This document shows, one piece after another, positions 50,719-61,728 of a stretch of 64,000 nucleotides of DNA. The notes beneath the pieces are model-generated. The model was given only the letters and a program-made list of their open reading frames with translations. It had not been told where the DNA came from and did not search any database. The translations under genes were made by a program, and so were the position numbers. Source of the stretch: Eleginops maclovinus (taxonomy: Eukaryota; Chordata; Actinopteri; Perciformes; Eleginopidae); assembly GCF_036324505.1 (NCBI RefSeq), contig NC_086350.1:13810032-13874031 (forward strand), in the 5' to 3' direction. Every line of letters begins with the position of its first letter. The first letter of the stretch is position 1.

Positions 50719-50724
50719 AATAAA
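50719..50724 (+). terminator. Poly(A) signal of the photolyase-like gene
   Basis: AATAAA about 190 bases past the stop. Further copies at about 51163 and 51178 could give longer 3' ends that would overlap the gcsh 3' end. Confidence 0.6.
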
Positions 50725-51198
50725 GCTCATTTGAACATTTAGTTAATTAAGAATAAGTGTAATCGGAGGTATTAACCAAAGGATTGAAGAAGTATGTATC
50801 TGGGTCCGCCAATATCATGCTGGTTCCTTTCTTAAAGGCTGTGTCCTTATTTCTGAACTCGCATATCTGTAATATGTTACACATGATTGTACGAGCAGCG
50901 TTTCAGTTGTTTGTTGGAAACAAAGGTAAACTGTTTATCAGCAGATAGTTTTTTATCTTTAAAATGCCTTATTTTACAGTGTTGTAAAACTTGGTGTGTG
51001 TGTGTGTACATAATAGGTTGACTTAAATAGATTTGGAAAGATGCAAATGAGTTGATATGATGTGACACTTACATAATGTCCATCATTGCATTAAGGTGTA
51101 ATATACCAAAGATCACATTTAGTCACATGAGTGACTTCTAAAAAAACTAAAAACTTTTGGGGAATAAAATGTGACAGAAAATAAAGTCTCAGGAAATG

Positions 51199-51204
51199 TT
51201 TATT
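51199..51204 (-). terminator. Poly(A) signal of gcsh
   Basis: AATAAA on the minus strand, about 420 bases past the gcsh stop. Confidence 0.5.
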
Positions 51205-51625
51205 TTTTAATTTACAGACTCATGTGTGCATTATAGCTGTCACACATGTAGTGTAGACCAACATTATTATTAATACCATAAAGACCAAAGTGCGTTTTTT
51301 ATGTCTTACACAGTCCTACGACAGAAATCTTTGCTTTGACTGTAAGTGTTTAATTGCCTGAGTCTCAGTCTCTTCTGTTTGGTGGTTTGAGGCTGCAGCA
51401 ATTCAACACTGTATGTATATTCAGTCCAGACTGACTGGTCCCCTAAAGTCAGTCTTTAACAGTAGATAAATGATTCCTAATATTCACAGCTCTACAACAC
51501 TGGCAGGTCAGATATGTGGAGCTCTGGAGCTCCACTGGTGATGCTAAGCATGGCGTTGTAGCTGACAACAGGTACAGCTTGTAGATCTCCCTGCCAGTGG
51601 TGTTTAAAAAGGAGAAAGTGTTGGG

Positions 51626-54600
51626 TTAGTCCTCAATGGAACGGATGTATCTGTCATAGGCTGCTTCATCCATTAGAGCTTCAAGCTCTGCAGGGTTATC
51701 AATGGTCATCTTCATCAGCCAGCCTGTATTGAAGCGTTGAGAATCAGATTAAGCCATGAGTGAAGGACAACGTCAGAGTTTTATCATACTTGGATCTGCT
51801 TAGCACAAGACACATTTTTGACAACACTGCCACTGTTTTCCAGAGCACTATTACCTTCAGTGATATTGCATTACTGCCACCTACTGTCCAAATAAAACAA
51901 TGAAGCTAGTCAGTAAAACTCACAGAAAATTACTGTGAATTATTATGGTTGGTTAAACTAAAAACAGTAAAAAATGTTTTAGCACTACATATTAATTGAT
52001 CTTTCAAATCAATCGCCAAATATTTGGAATAAGCACAGAAAAACAAAGCATTCAACTGTTAAAAGCTGAGTAAAGCAATGACTTTTTTGATGTAAATTGA
52101 CTAACGTCAAGTTTGTCTTGCAATAGGGTAGGCCTAAACCAGGGGTGTCCAAACTGTGGCCCTCATGCTAAAAGTATAATGGAATATGGCCCACACCCGA
52201 AACTTGTGCTTTTATTATATTGTACTTCTTAAATATGTAAATATAATATATTACACAGTATTCATGTGTTAATAAGCCTAATTTTCAAATACATTCAGTA
52301 AATTAAAGTTGAACATGTTCAAACAAATTATAGTTGATAAAAAAAACCTCAATAACTTATTCACATAACCAGCTTGAGAGCTTCATACTTCCCCTACTAT
52401 AACGCGAGGCTTCTGTTTTAAGGGTGAGCTGCAACACTGTTTGTAACTAAATAAATGAACCCTTACGGAGAGCTGCGATGTTTCTTAAAGATTATTCAAG
52501 TATCAAGAATAATTGACCTACATCTGATTGATTTTGTTAACTTCACTTATGAGGCAAAATACCTCATACCCCAGACCCTTGTATGTTTTTCTGTATGTGG
52601 CCCTCAGGGAAAAAAGTATGGAAACCCCTGGCCTAGACGATGACTAGTGTCAGGTGTTCAACCTGTACATACAACCTTAGACTGTCATAGTCAAATATCA
52701 TCTGTGTAAGCTCTAATGCTGGTTTAAAGGTGCCATAGAAAGCATGTATCTGGTATTTTAAATTGTTCTCTGATGTCTACAAAGAAGGTATAAAACTTTG
52801 GTTGATCCAAAAAATGTTCAGATACGGTTTTACAGGCTCATTTATGATTTGGTCCTAGAATGAAACAAGCTGAATTGCCTTATTTGGGGGCTCATTTAAA
52901 TAAGTATGACGAGCTCTGCTCTGATTGGCTGGTTTACAAAGAGTAATCCATGGCTGCCTCAGAGCCCACAGAAGTAAGTGAAGTTCACGAACCTGTGAGA
53001 GATGAACCATGAAGGCTATTGACATCCAACCTTACATGTTTGAGCCTTTATCGGAGGAGGAAACCCATGAATTTGAAGAACAGCCAGTTGGTCGGAGATT
53101 GGAGAGCAACGTTAGGGAGTGGTAAGTGTTAGCATTAGTGTTTCCAGCAGCTGGTGTATGCTAATGTTGGGGCTGGACTACCGTGTGTTACGTCACACAC
53201 AGGGATTGTTGTAATTCGCCCGTGTTACCGCTGTGATATGCATATTCATGATTTGCACGTGAAGGAGGAAACAATGGTGTTTGAGGTTCACAATATGTCA
53301 GTTCAATGTACCGAACTCTCCTTATTCCACTATGCCAAGGTAAATACAGTTTTCCATTCTATGGCACCTTTAAAGTATTCTGCTTTCACCTTCAAACGCC
53401 TTCTTTAAATAACTGGATTACACATTTTTCTGATTGTCTCACCATCTGTGTAGCAAGATTTGTTGACCAGACCTGGGTTGTCTGCCAGTAGAGTATTGAC
53501 CTCTACAACTTCTCCAGTCAGGGGGGAATAGAGCTCACTGGCAGCCTTCACACTTTCCAGAGCGCCAAACTCATCTGTGGCAGATTTACATCAAAGTAAG
53601 TTCATTTCTCAATGGCAACCATGCAGAACGTTCAGCCAAATATTGTTAAGTTATGTTCAACTTAATTAGGGTAGGTTTTTTTGTGGCATGACAACAATTT
53701 GTATGTTTGTCCAAACACAGGTGCTACAAGTTTACAACCACATATTTGGTTTAAACTGTTGGTCAAAAGTAGAAAACAAATTGATTGTTATCAACACAAA
53801 AATATAAAGCTTTTGATTTATAATGCATAATAATATGCTTTGATTATTATTATTTAAATCATGCAGGCTTACGTAACACAGAAACTCTTAACACACAGAA
53901 AACAAATGGAGAATGCTTTCACACTTGTTCCCTTAATCCAAGACATAAAAAGTGTCACTGCATGTCACCTTTTATGCCTCATAAATTCAATGTGAACTTG
54001 ACTGGATTTTAAACTGGCAGAAGAGAAAACGCCATTCAAACAGGAAATTTGGTTTTCAAGCTGGTGCATGAAAATGTGTTAGTTAATAACAAAATTATTG
54101 TTGGATAAATACATTAAGGTGATTAGTTGTTTGCTCACTGCACACCCTCACTTTGCGGGTTATACTGTAGCTATCAAGTCTACGGGAAATAACAGTAAAA
54201 CTTTAACACTATACTAGTAATCTAAAAAGTCTCAAATCACTAAATTCACATATCAGCATCAAAAACTATTCAGCGTAAAGTTATTTCATATTCTTACCAC
54301 CAAAAGATAAGACATGTTGTATTTTAGGTATGTAGTTGTATTTTAGGTATTGTAAAGTCTCCCTCAAATAAAATGTATGAGATAAAATGCACAATATTTG
54401 GGTTGCTGATTTTTCATAATCAATACAACTGCTGAATTGTTTTACTAATGTAATCCATAATCTTGTAGTGTCTGATATGTCCAAAAATGTATAAAAGTCT
54501 GTGCTGTGATGTTAGCCTGAGCCCCACTGCCCTGAACATCGTACCTTGCTGAGCCAGCTGTGTTCCCACCTCTGGCAGTCCACAGTAAACTACATCCCCC

Positions 54601-55178
54601 AGAGCCTCCTGCAAGTGGCAGAGAGCAAGGTCAAATGAAGTTGCACGAATTGTTTACTTTGTTGCGTACACCTGTGGGAACTTGTGCATACTGTAATGTC
54701 AGTGTGACCAGAGAACTTACTTGCGCAAACTTGCTGATACCGACAGTGCCAATCCCGTCGTCTTCTACCCGGATCCATTCGTGCTTGTCTGTGAAATTAA
54801 GAGCTGCAAAAAAACACAACAACCTTAGAAACACAAACAGCACCCTCGTAGGAGACTTTGGAGTGCTGTGCACTTGATGTAGTTAGTAGTTGTCAAGTTT
54901 GACAACAAGAAAAACAACAGACAGACAAACAGCAGTGTCGTGTCCTTTTCTCTAGCTAATGTTACCCTCTAGCTACCGAAAATCTTAGCTAATTTTGCTA
55001 CAACAAAACACATTCACAAGGCAATACCTGCTGTTAATCGGCTAGAAGTGGCTATGGTTCTTCCAAAGTAAGGGGCAGATGCCAGCCGCAACGGTGAAAG
55101 TGTTACCGAGCGGTTAAGTATTGGCAAAACTGTGAAAAAGTTGGAAGACAGGGAGCGGAGTAGCCCACAGGCGGCCAT
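51626..55178 (-). CDS. gcsh: Glycine cleavage system H protein, mitochondrial
   Basis: Minus-strand exons: 55178-55028, 54803-54721, 54608-54545, 53574-53443 and 51723-51626, phases consistent, 175 residues (human GCSH 173). Residues 1 to about 48 are rich in Arg/Ser/Leu without acids ([15 protein letters not shown]), a mitochondrial presequence. The mature part starts [15 protein letters not shown] and contains [19 protein letters not shown], the lipoyl-lysine motif [23 protein letters not shown] and a C-terminus ending IRSIED. The H protein carries the lipoyl arm that shuttles the aminomethyl group between P, T and L proteins, and it also supplies lipoate for 2-oxoacid dehydrogenases. All key residues are present and the gene appears intact. 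It converges on the photolyase-like gene. Two small transposons sit in its last intron. Confidence 0.96.
52140..52630. mobile_element. Non-autonomous hAT-like element (MITE)
   Basis: Terminal inverted repeats CAGGGGTGTCCAAAC and (other strand) CAGGGGTTTCCATAC agree at 13 of 15 positions. The flanks carry an 8-base target-site duplication with one mismatch (GCCTAAAC at 52132-52139, GCCTAGAC at 52631-52638), as expected for hAT. The interior of about 490 bases is AT-rich and codes no transposase. It sits in the last intron of gcsh. Confidence 0.85.
52728..53369. mobile_element. TTAA-flanked non-autonomous element (piggyBac-like ends)
   Basis: The ends are inverted repeats AGGTGCCATAGAA (52728-52740 and complement 53357-53369), each flanked outside by TTAA (52724-52727, 53370-53373), the piggyBac target site. 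The 642-base interior contains an exon-like ORF (53009-53121, reading [18 protein letters not shown], ending at a consensus GTAAGT donor). It lies about 100 bases from the hAT-like element, in the same gcsh intron. Confidence 0.7.
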
Positions 55179-56490
55179 CTTTGTCGCTTACTGATGAGCA
55201 TGGGTTGAATTATTCTTCGTAGATTTTAGAGGCAGCAGTAGCTCTTCACTGCCCCCCACTGGGTTTAACGACAGCTGGCGCCCAGTGTGAACTGCTGTCC
55301 TCTTGTGGAGATGCTTTAACATGCAGTCTAAAGATAAACACCTCTTTAGGGAGCTGACCAACATTACGTGTCATTTTCATTTCATTCTGCTACATCTGCG
55401 TCGTCCACAACTGCTACACTCCAGTCCTTGTGGGTATGCTGTTCAGATTATTGTGTCCTATTTATTTCCATACAATATCAAATGATTGTATTACTCTAAT
55501 CCTGTTTTTTTATTTATTTTTTATTGAAAACCTATACACAATTTTTCCTCACCTTTCAACTTCAATAAGGATTTATAACACCCCCCTGGAGTTTATCATT
55601 TACTACCTGAATAGCGTTTTCTAAATTGAAATCAGGTGTTTTATCAAAGGTTGGAATCATATTATATTGATTACCAGGATGAAACTCACATGCTAACAAC
55701 AGTATATAAAGTAAAATACAATATAAAACATATATTTATACATAACATACATATATATTCATCTAATCACATTTCTGGTGAATACTCCTGTGTATTAGGT
55801 TCCCTGGGAGCGAATGTAGGGGGATTACTTTCGTGATTATTACTTTCTTTTCCTAAATAATTCAGACTAAATAAGTTTAGCTCATCACAGTGTGATTTAT
55901 GACCGTACTGCTTCTCTTTGTTAAAGCATCAATTTCCATTTAGGAAGAAATCACAATCCACAGACTTCAGCAGCACACAAACCAAAGAAAATAATTGGAA
56001 CGTGTTAAAATTATGTTTATTAAAAAGAAAATTCTGGAGAACACAGGGTTATGTCATTATGAATCTGATTGTTCCCATTAGAATAATAGTTATCATCTGT
56101 AAGAGACCCACGCACCAGAAATGTAGACCCATGATATAATTGTGTGAAATTTTTAAATAACCATCCAAAGTTATCACAGATTCTCATGTTATATAACCCT
56201 ATTGGAATGTGGGCCTTGTAATTAAACTGCCACTTTATTAAGATTCACTGATTGAAATTACCTTTGCAAATCTATGGCTCAATTGTTATAGACAAAATAC
56301 TGCAGAGATATAATTCCCAAACACTTAGCAGCGTTGTTTCAGGAGCCAGGCAGAGCTCCTACAAATCAATTCAATATTTGTGGAATGGTCTGGATGTGTA
56401 CACTTCCTTTGTTCATAAAAGCACACAAAGACTGATCGGACAGGAAGCTAAACGCTCACTCTTATTGACCACCCTAACAAAATCTTAAAT
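55179..56490. other. Interval between gcsh and fam107b
   Basis: Starts with the GC-richer gcsh promoter (55179-55320) and continues into AT-rich DNA with short ORFs that show no recognisable domain. I support no gene here. Confidence 0.5.
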
Positions 56491-56492
56491 TA

Positions 56493-56498
56493 TTTATT
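56493..56498 (-). terminator. Poly(A) signal of fam107b
   Basis: AATAAA on the minus strand about 870 bases past the fam107b stop. It implies a 3' UTR of about 56.48-57.37 kb, which includes an ACA/AAC-rich tract near 56878-56900. Confidence 0.45.
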
Positions 56499-57370
56499 AA
56501 GTAACACTTTTTTCATACAAAACAACAGAATATATAAAGAAAATGTCACTCATGCCTGGGAGCTCTACTATTGCTCAAAATTGCATTAGCTGAGGAAATG
56601 ACATGTTTGGAATTGAAAAATAACAAAAAATAAAGCAAAGATGATGAGTGTTTCTCACAACCGTGCACTCCCTTTGTCCCGTTCTGGCTTCATAAACTAT
56701 GCTGTTAAACAAACTAAAAATACAGAACAACTAAAAAAAAGGTGTCCACCCCTATACCTGGGCTAAAAGCTACAAACATAAATAAGAAAAGCACAAATGT
56801 TTGGCTTTTACATTACACAGCTTCAAGAGTCCATCCAGTGTCCACTTTTCCTTATTTGATTCTGAAGGTGAAAACAAAAAAACAACAACAACAAGAACAA
56901 CATTGATAACAGTAAAGAGATCAACAGCTTTCTGTGGAGTAAGGAGAGAAAACAGAGGGGATGAAAACTCCTGTGTGTTTGTATGGGTGTGTGTGTTCGG
57001 TTCTTATCTCCATCAGAGCTCATTGGAAACTTGCGCGCCCTTGCTGAAAGGCGTTTTACATGTAACATGTCTGTGTAAGGTCCCTCCTGCAGGGGGTGCT
57101 GTGTGCTGCCGAATGGGTGCGAGGAGCAGAGGTGAGTACTGGCGGTCCATGGCAGGCAGGCAGAGGGGGGTCTTTAGTCAGTAAAGTCTCTCTCCTCACT
57201 GCGGGAAGGATCTGCTAGGTTGGGTAAGCCAGGAAGTTCATCTCGGACCATGGCCAGGTCATCAGCGTGCACCTGGGCCACACACTCTCTCTTTTGTACA
57301 CACTCTTCTGACGTCTCTGTGCCCACAAACACGCGCACAATCAGCCAGACCCAGACACCCCTGCTGGTTT

Positions 57371-60300
57371 TTAGGTGGTCCGTTCCTCCCCGTCGGTCTC
57401 CTGCTTGGTCCTGCGAAGGTTGCTCTTCATCTTCACAAACTCTGGGGTGTTCTCCTGTTCATCCTCATTTTTCTGTTGCTCCAGCTCCTGCTGCAAGAAC
57501 AAAGACATTCTGATTAAACTAATTATAGACGTTATAATCGGTTAATAGCAATATCTATACATTGATTCATCTTCTCTTGTGATTAGATATGATATAAATC
57601 TTCATCCATGCAAGTGTTAAATGTTTAAGTTTCAATTATTCACCTGCTCTAGTTTCTGTTGTCTTTTCATGAGCTCTATCTCCAGGTCACTCCTCTTCTT
57701 GTGGGCCTCCTGCTCCTCTTTCTGAGCCTTGAGAACTTGTTCCCTCTTTCTCTTCTCCAGAACTTTCTGGAGCTCAGGTTTGTTTTGAGGAGCCAGACCC
57801 CTGTGCAGAATCAGAGAGACAGCATGTTACTAAAGCAAAGCTTTATGATGTCACTACAGGGCCCCACTCAGAGGAAGATTAGCATTCACAGCCATGCGTA
57901 ACAGATGATGACCGTGACCTCCTTATTTGACATGCAGATCTGTTTTACATCTTCTGTATTAAACACGTCATTCATGTTTCAGGAAGTTTTGATTTGGAGC
58001 CCAATCACAGACTGTTCCATATTTACCAGTCTGTTTAGTCTGAGCAACTGACTTTGGAAAAGAATGTTTAAACCTTTGCTATTTTTCTTCTCTTCCAAAT
58101 ATATTTATATCTAACATACTCCTCACAAGGTAGCTCTCTTTGGGTGATACATAATTGTGAAACCCTCTTACGCAGCTGCATGGGGTCGTGCAGCAACATT
58201 CAGAAAGGTTGCCTTCTTGTAAAGTCTGAGCGTGACTTGCAAAAAAGGATAATATCAAATGCTATGCAATGCTCAAAACTCCTCCAAATTACATCAGCAC
58301 TTAAGAGAGAGAACAGAGATGTGTTGGAGTCAGCTATAAAGGCAGAAGCCAATGGGTTAAGAGGCTATCCTTTTGTCCAAAATGTAGTATCCATGCCCTT
58401 GATTCAGGTGTTAATTTATTTAAAATCACATTATTCAGATGCCTTTACTCTCCTCCTGTTCCTTCTAATATTTCCTTTAGCCAGGAAAGCCTGACTCTGC
58501 ACAGGCAGCCTTTGTTGTTGAAAGAAAACAGTGTGCTGCTCAGCAACAACAATGTCTTAATTAAATGTTTTATTAAATCGTGAAGATTGCATAACCGAGC
58601 CCCCGGTGTTCCAACAAGGAGTGGGAGTTAATTTACAAGAGGGCACTACTTAAATGCCCTGCTTCTCCTGACAGTAAGAGGGTCTTGTGACAACACTTAA
58701 CGGGCTGAATCAGAGCATAGGGTCAAAGACAAGGTCGGGTCGGGCTGCAAACAACACGCGCAGGAAGGGAGGAGGGTCAAGGTCACTGAAAGCAATAAGA
58801 CAAAAGCTCACTACACTCTCCTTCCTCTGTTGGCATCATTTACATAATCACTGACCCCCCCCCCACCCCATCCATGACCCTGTCAAGTAGCCAACTGGGA
58901 AGAATGTATGTTCTAAATCCCACGCATGCATTACCTCATCTGCTCCAATGATTCACCAGTTTAGTTGGATGAAGTTCTGAAATTCTCCTACTTATAGATG
59001 CAATTGTGTGTAGGAAGAGTAACCACAGCTAGGTGGCAGAGCAGAGAAAGGCCCTCAGCTGGAGACTGCTTTGTAATCTTCATTACATAACGCATGTTTC
59101 TCTCTTCATGCAGCCAATCCATCCATCCATGCATCCATCCACCCACCCCTACCTCAGCACTCTCGCTGGCGTGACTAATCTACTATGCAGGCAAGCTTTC
59201 TCTGCTTCCAGTACACGACTGAAAGCCCCGTCATAACAAGCATATCCCCCAAAAGCCCGCTAGATTTATCTCACTCTGGGACATTCTCCGTCTAGCCCAA
59301 CAGAAACAACATCCAGCAGCATTTTTCTAATATTATTGTATTACATTCCTAGCATGGCCCTTCTTAATCCTTCCCACACTGGTCCCTTTTTCCATCATTA
59401 AATAATGCCCTGCCTCCATCGTTACAAAAACACCTCACTGTTTGACCTGTTTGGGACTGAGCATCGCTGATGTGATGTAACAGCTGTCAACAGCATGTGT
59501 GTTTACACAGCTATTTATAGCTCAGGCACAAGGTTGCTGCCACTGTGTGATGAGAGAAAATGCAAACATTTAGTGTCAAAAGGGTGAGCTCAGGCCGTAG
59601 CATGCTGGGTACTCACACAGGCTGCATTAAACCCTGTGTTGTATGATCCGGCATCAGCAGCTACACCACGTTCATCCTGTGCTGTACATCGCTGACCTTT
59701 GCATAACCCATTTTTGATATACTAATGCACTTGGGGTTTTATATAATAGCCCCCTATGAAAGTTTGATATCCTTTGCTTTACATAATACTGCTGCTGGAG
59801 TTTGGGGACGCATCAGTAGAGTCTGCATGGATACTATCAGACCAATTACAAAAAAGTAGCATGCTAACTGTTTTAACTCTTCCTCCTTTAGTACATTAGC
59901 CTTGATCTGGACTCTGTTTTGTTTCCCTAGTTTAACTTACTTTGGAGCAACTGTCATGTTGTTCCCAAAAACAAACAAGGAAATGATGATGATCCGGGTG
60001 GTGTTGGACATGAACACCGCTTTACAATCCAATAAATGAATAAACCGTTATCTATAATCATAGGCTTGGGAAATAAAAATGGCTGTGATTTAGTTGATGT
60101 GCTATAAAACATGATAAAATGTTGGGCTGCTGAATGTGAAATAAGAATTCCGCTTTTAAAAGTAACCCTGGGAATGACCACATGGATTACCCAAATGAAA
60201 TAAAGAAGAAACAAAGGGAGAAAGGCGTGTCTTTCTTTATCCTGACCTCTTCTGGTTCATGAGCAGCTCTCGGTGCAGGTCCTGATGGTTACGAGAAGTC

Positions 60301-60374
60301 TTCACCGGGTTGATCAGCTTCTTGGGTTTGATGAGCTCATCACAGTCTCCGTCCAGGTAGTCGGGCTCCGCCAT
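57371..60374 (-). CDS. fam107b: FAM107B-like actin-associated stress protein
   Basis: Minus-strand exons: 60374-60247, 57800-57644 and 57490-57371, phases consistent, 134 residues (human FAM107B 131). The sequence follows human FAM107[76 protein letters not shown] and [16 protein letters not shown]. The middle is a long Lys/Glu/Gln-rich coiled coil. The family (FAM107A/DRR1, FAM107B/HITS) binds actin or is heat-shock inducible and growth-restraining; the role here is inferred from homology. The exon holding MAEPDY is open further upstream to an acceptor at about 60420. An upstream exon (61542-61728) joins it in frame, so a longer N-terminal isoform is possible. The 2.4 kb intron 57801-60246 carries no other gene. 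Confidence 0.93.
57801..60246 (-). other. fam107b intron
   Basis: The largest intron of the gene. It holds a poly-C run (58856-58865) and a CATC/CACC simple repeat (about 59118-59150). ORFs within it show no domain or splice context. Confidence 0.6.
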
Positions 60375-60902
60375 GACACTCCTCCCCGGTGACAGTGCTA
60401 AACCAGGTTCACACGGATCTGAAGGGACGAAAATAATCATAAAGACTTAAATTCAAGCAATTTTGGGATGTATCAGTGCAGTGAAAACAGAAATCTTCAA
60501 AGGGGATCTATTTTTTTCTCCTTTCAAACAGTGATGTGAGCATCTGGCTGATCCTCTGGCACGAGCTCAGAAATTGAGTGGTCTCGAGTGATGAAAAGGA
60601 TTCAGAGCTGGAATTACATAATTGTTCACTAAGGGAAGAGGAACATGTTATCCTGCTGGCAGAAGTCATATGCAATATAATGAGGAACTTAATCACAAAA
60701 GTACAGTCAATATCTTTCAGGCACATAGTTATGCAAGTGTTGCAGGGGTTGCTATTAGTGAAAAAGGATCAATAATGACAATACAATAGCAATGACCTCA
60801 AAAATCTAAGAGTTTCCTTTTCATGACGCCACAATGTAGGCAAATTCCCATAATATGTTTTAAAATCATACATATTTGATATTTTATCCAGTATTCCATA
60901 TA

Positions 60903-61085
60903 CAGCTGCAGAAAAAATTAGGGGGCCACTTCGGCATTATCGTTTTTCTCTTGTTTTAATATTTATAGATATGTCTTTGAGTTAAAAAAAAATGTTTTTA
61001 TTGTATTCTATAAAACTATTGACAATTGGTCTCGGTGTTGGAATTCAACAGACACTGGAATGGCTGCCATATATGTAGAGATAAA
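60903..61085 (+). repeat. Fragment of a teleost interspersed repeat
   Basis: The run GCAGAAAAAATTAGGGGG, then CTCTTGTTTTAATATTTATA and ATGTCTTTGAGTTAAAAAA resembles a high-copy repeat I recall from zebrafish and other teleosts (AAAAATTAAGAGACCACT type). No coding content; boundaries approximate. Confidence 0.5.
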
Positions 61086-61541
61086 GATTAAAGAACAATT
61101 TGGAGGGATTGTTTCCGGAGCTGTATTGTATTTCTTTCTTTTTTAGAATTTACACCACCTAGAGGTGTTTGGAAATCTACTATTTTGTTCACAGGGGTAT
61201 CACCTAAGCCATAATAAAGCTGCGAAATAACTGCCGTGCGAGAAAGTGCCTCATGTAAATCACATACAACAACAGATTGCTGCCGGTAATGGCAGCCTAA
61301 TGCTGTTGTTTCCCCCTCTGCTTTCCTCAATAAATATATCCACAGGCTTCATTTAAAATAAATATATATCAGGATATTTTTAAATGAACACACCGACAAA
61401 TAAAAGTTTTGATTTACCAACTGATTTAAAAACTAAATGTCTAACTAAAACAATGTTTAAAATCACAGTAAGCACATGTAAGACTGAATCAGCTTAGCAC
61501 TTATCTAAAAATGCATGGAATTTATTTCTGGTTTAACTCAC

Positions 61542-61728
61542 CCTGCAAAAACACGGAATATCTGAACATGGTCGTCATCCCTGCTATTTTGGTCAGCGCA
61601 GTATTTTCCAGAAAAGGACTCTCTGTGCTGTTGTGTTGCTGAGCCTCAGTCAGCAGAGATGCTTCCTCCTGCAGCTGTCTGTTACTGAGCCGGTTGGAGT
61701 TCAAAGTCTGTTTTATAGCTGCGCTCAA
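61542..61728 (-). CDS. fam107b: Upstream fam107b exon (5' UTR or alternative N-terminus)
   Basis: Minus-strand exon with a consensus donor (TTGCAGG|GTGAGT). Read from ATG at 61728 (MSAAIKQTLNSNRL) or the inner ATGs (MTTMFRYSVFLQ), it joins through a phase-1 intron to the acceptor at about 60420 and runs on as [15 protein letters not shown] into MAEPDY. The fully open frame across the junction supports a longer isoform, but the conserved family start at MAEPDY means it may simply be 5' UTR. Confidence 0.45.

Noticed and set aside
55918..56488. Short ORFs resembling transposon fragments
   Set aside because: Weak composition hints only; no terminal repeats or catalytic motif could be found.
58144..58494. 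116-residue ORF in the fam107b intron
   Set aside because: No domain, poor start context and no neighbouring exon; AT-rich chance ORF.
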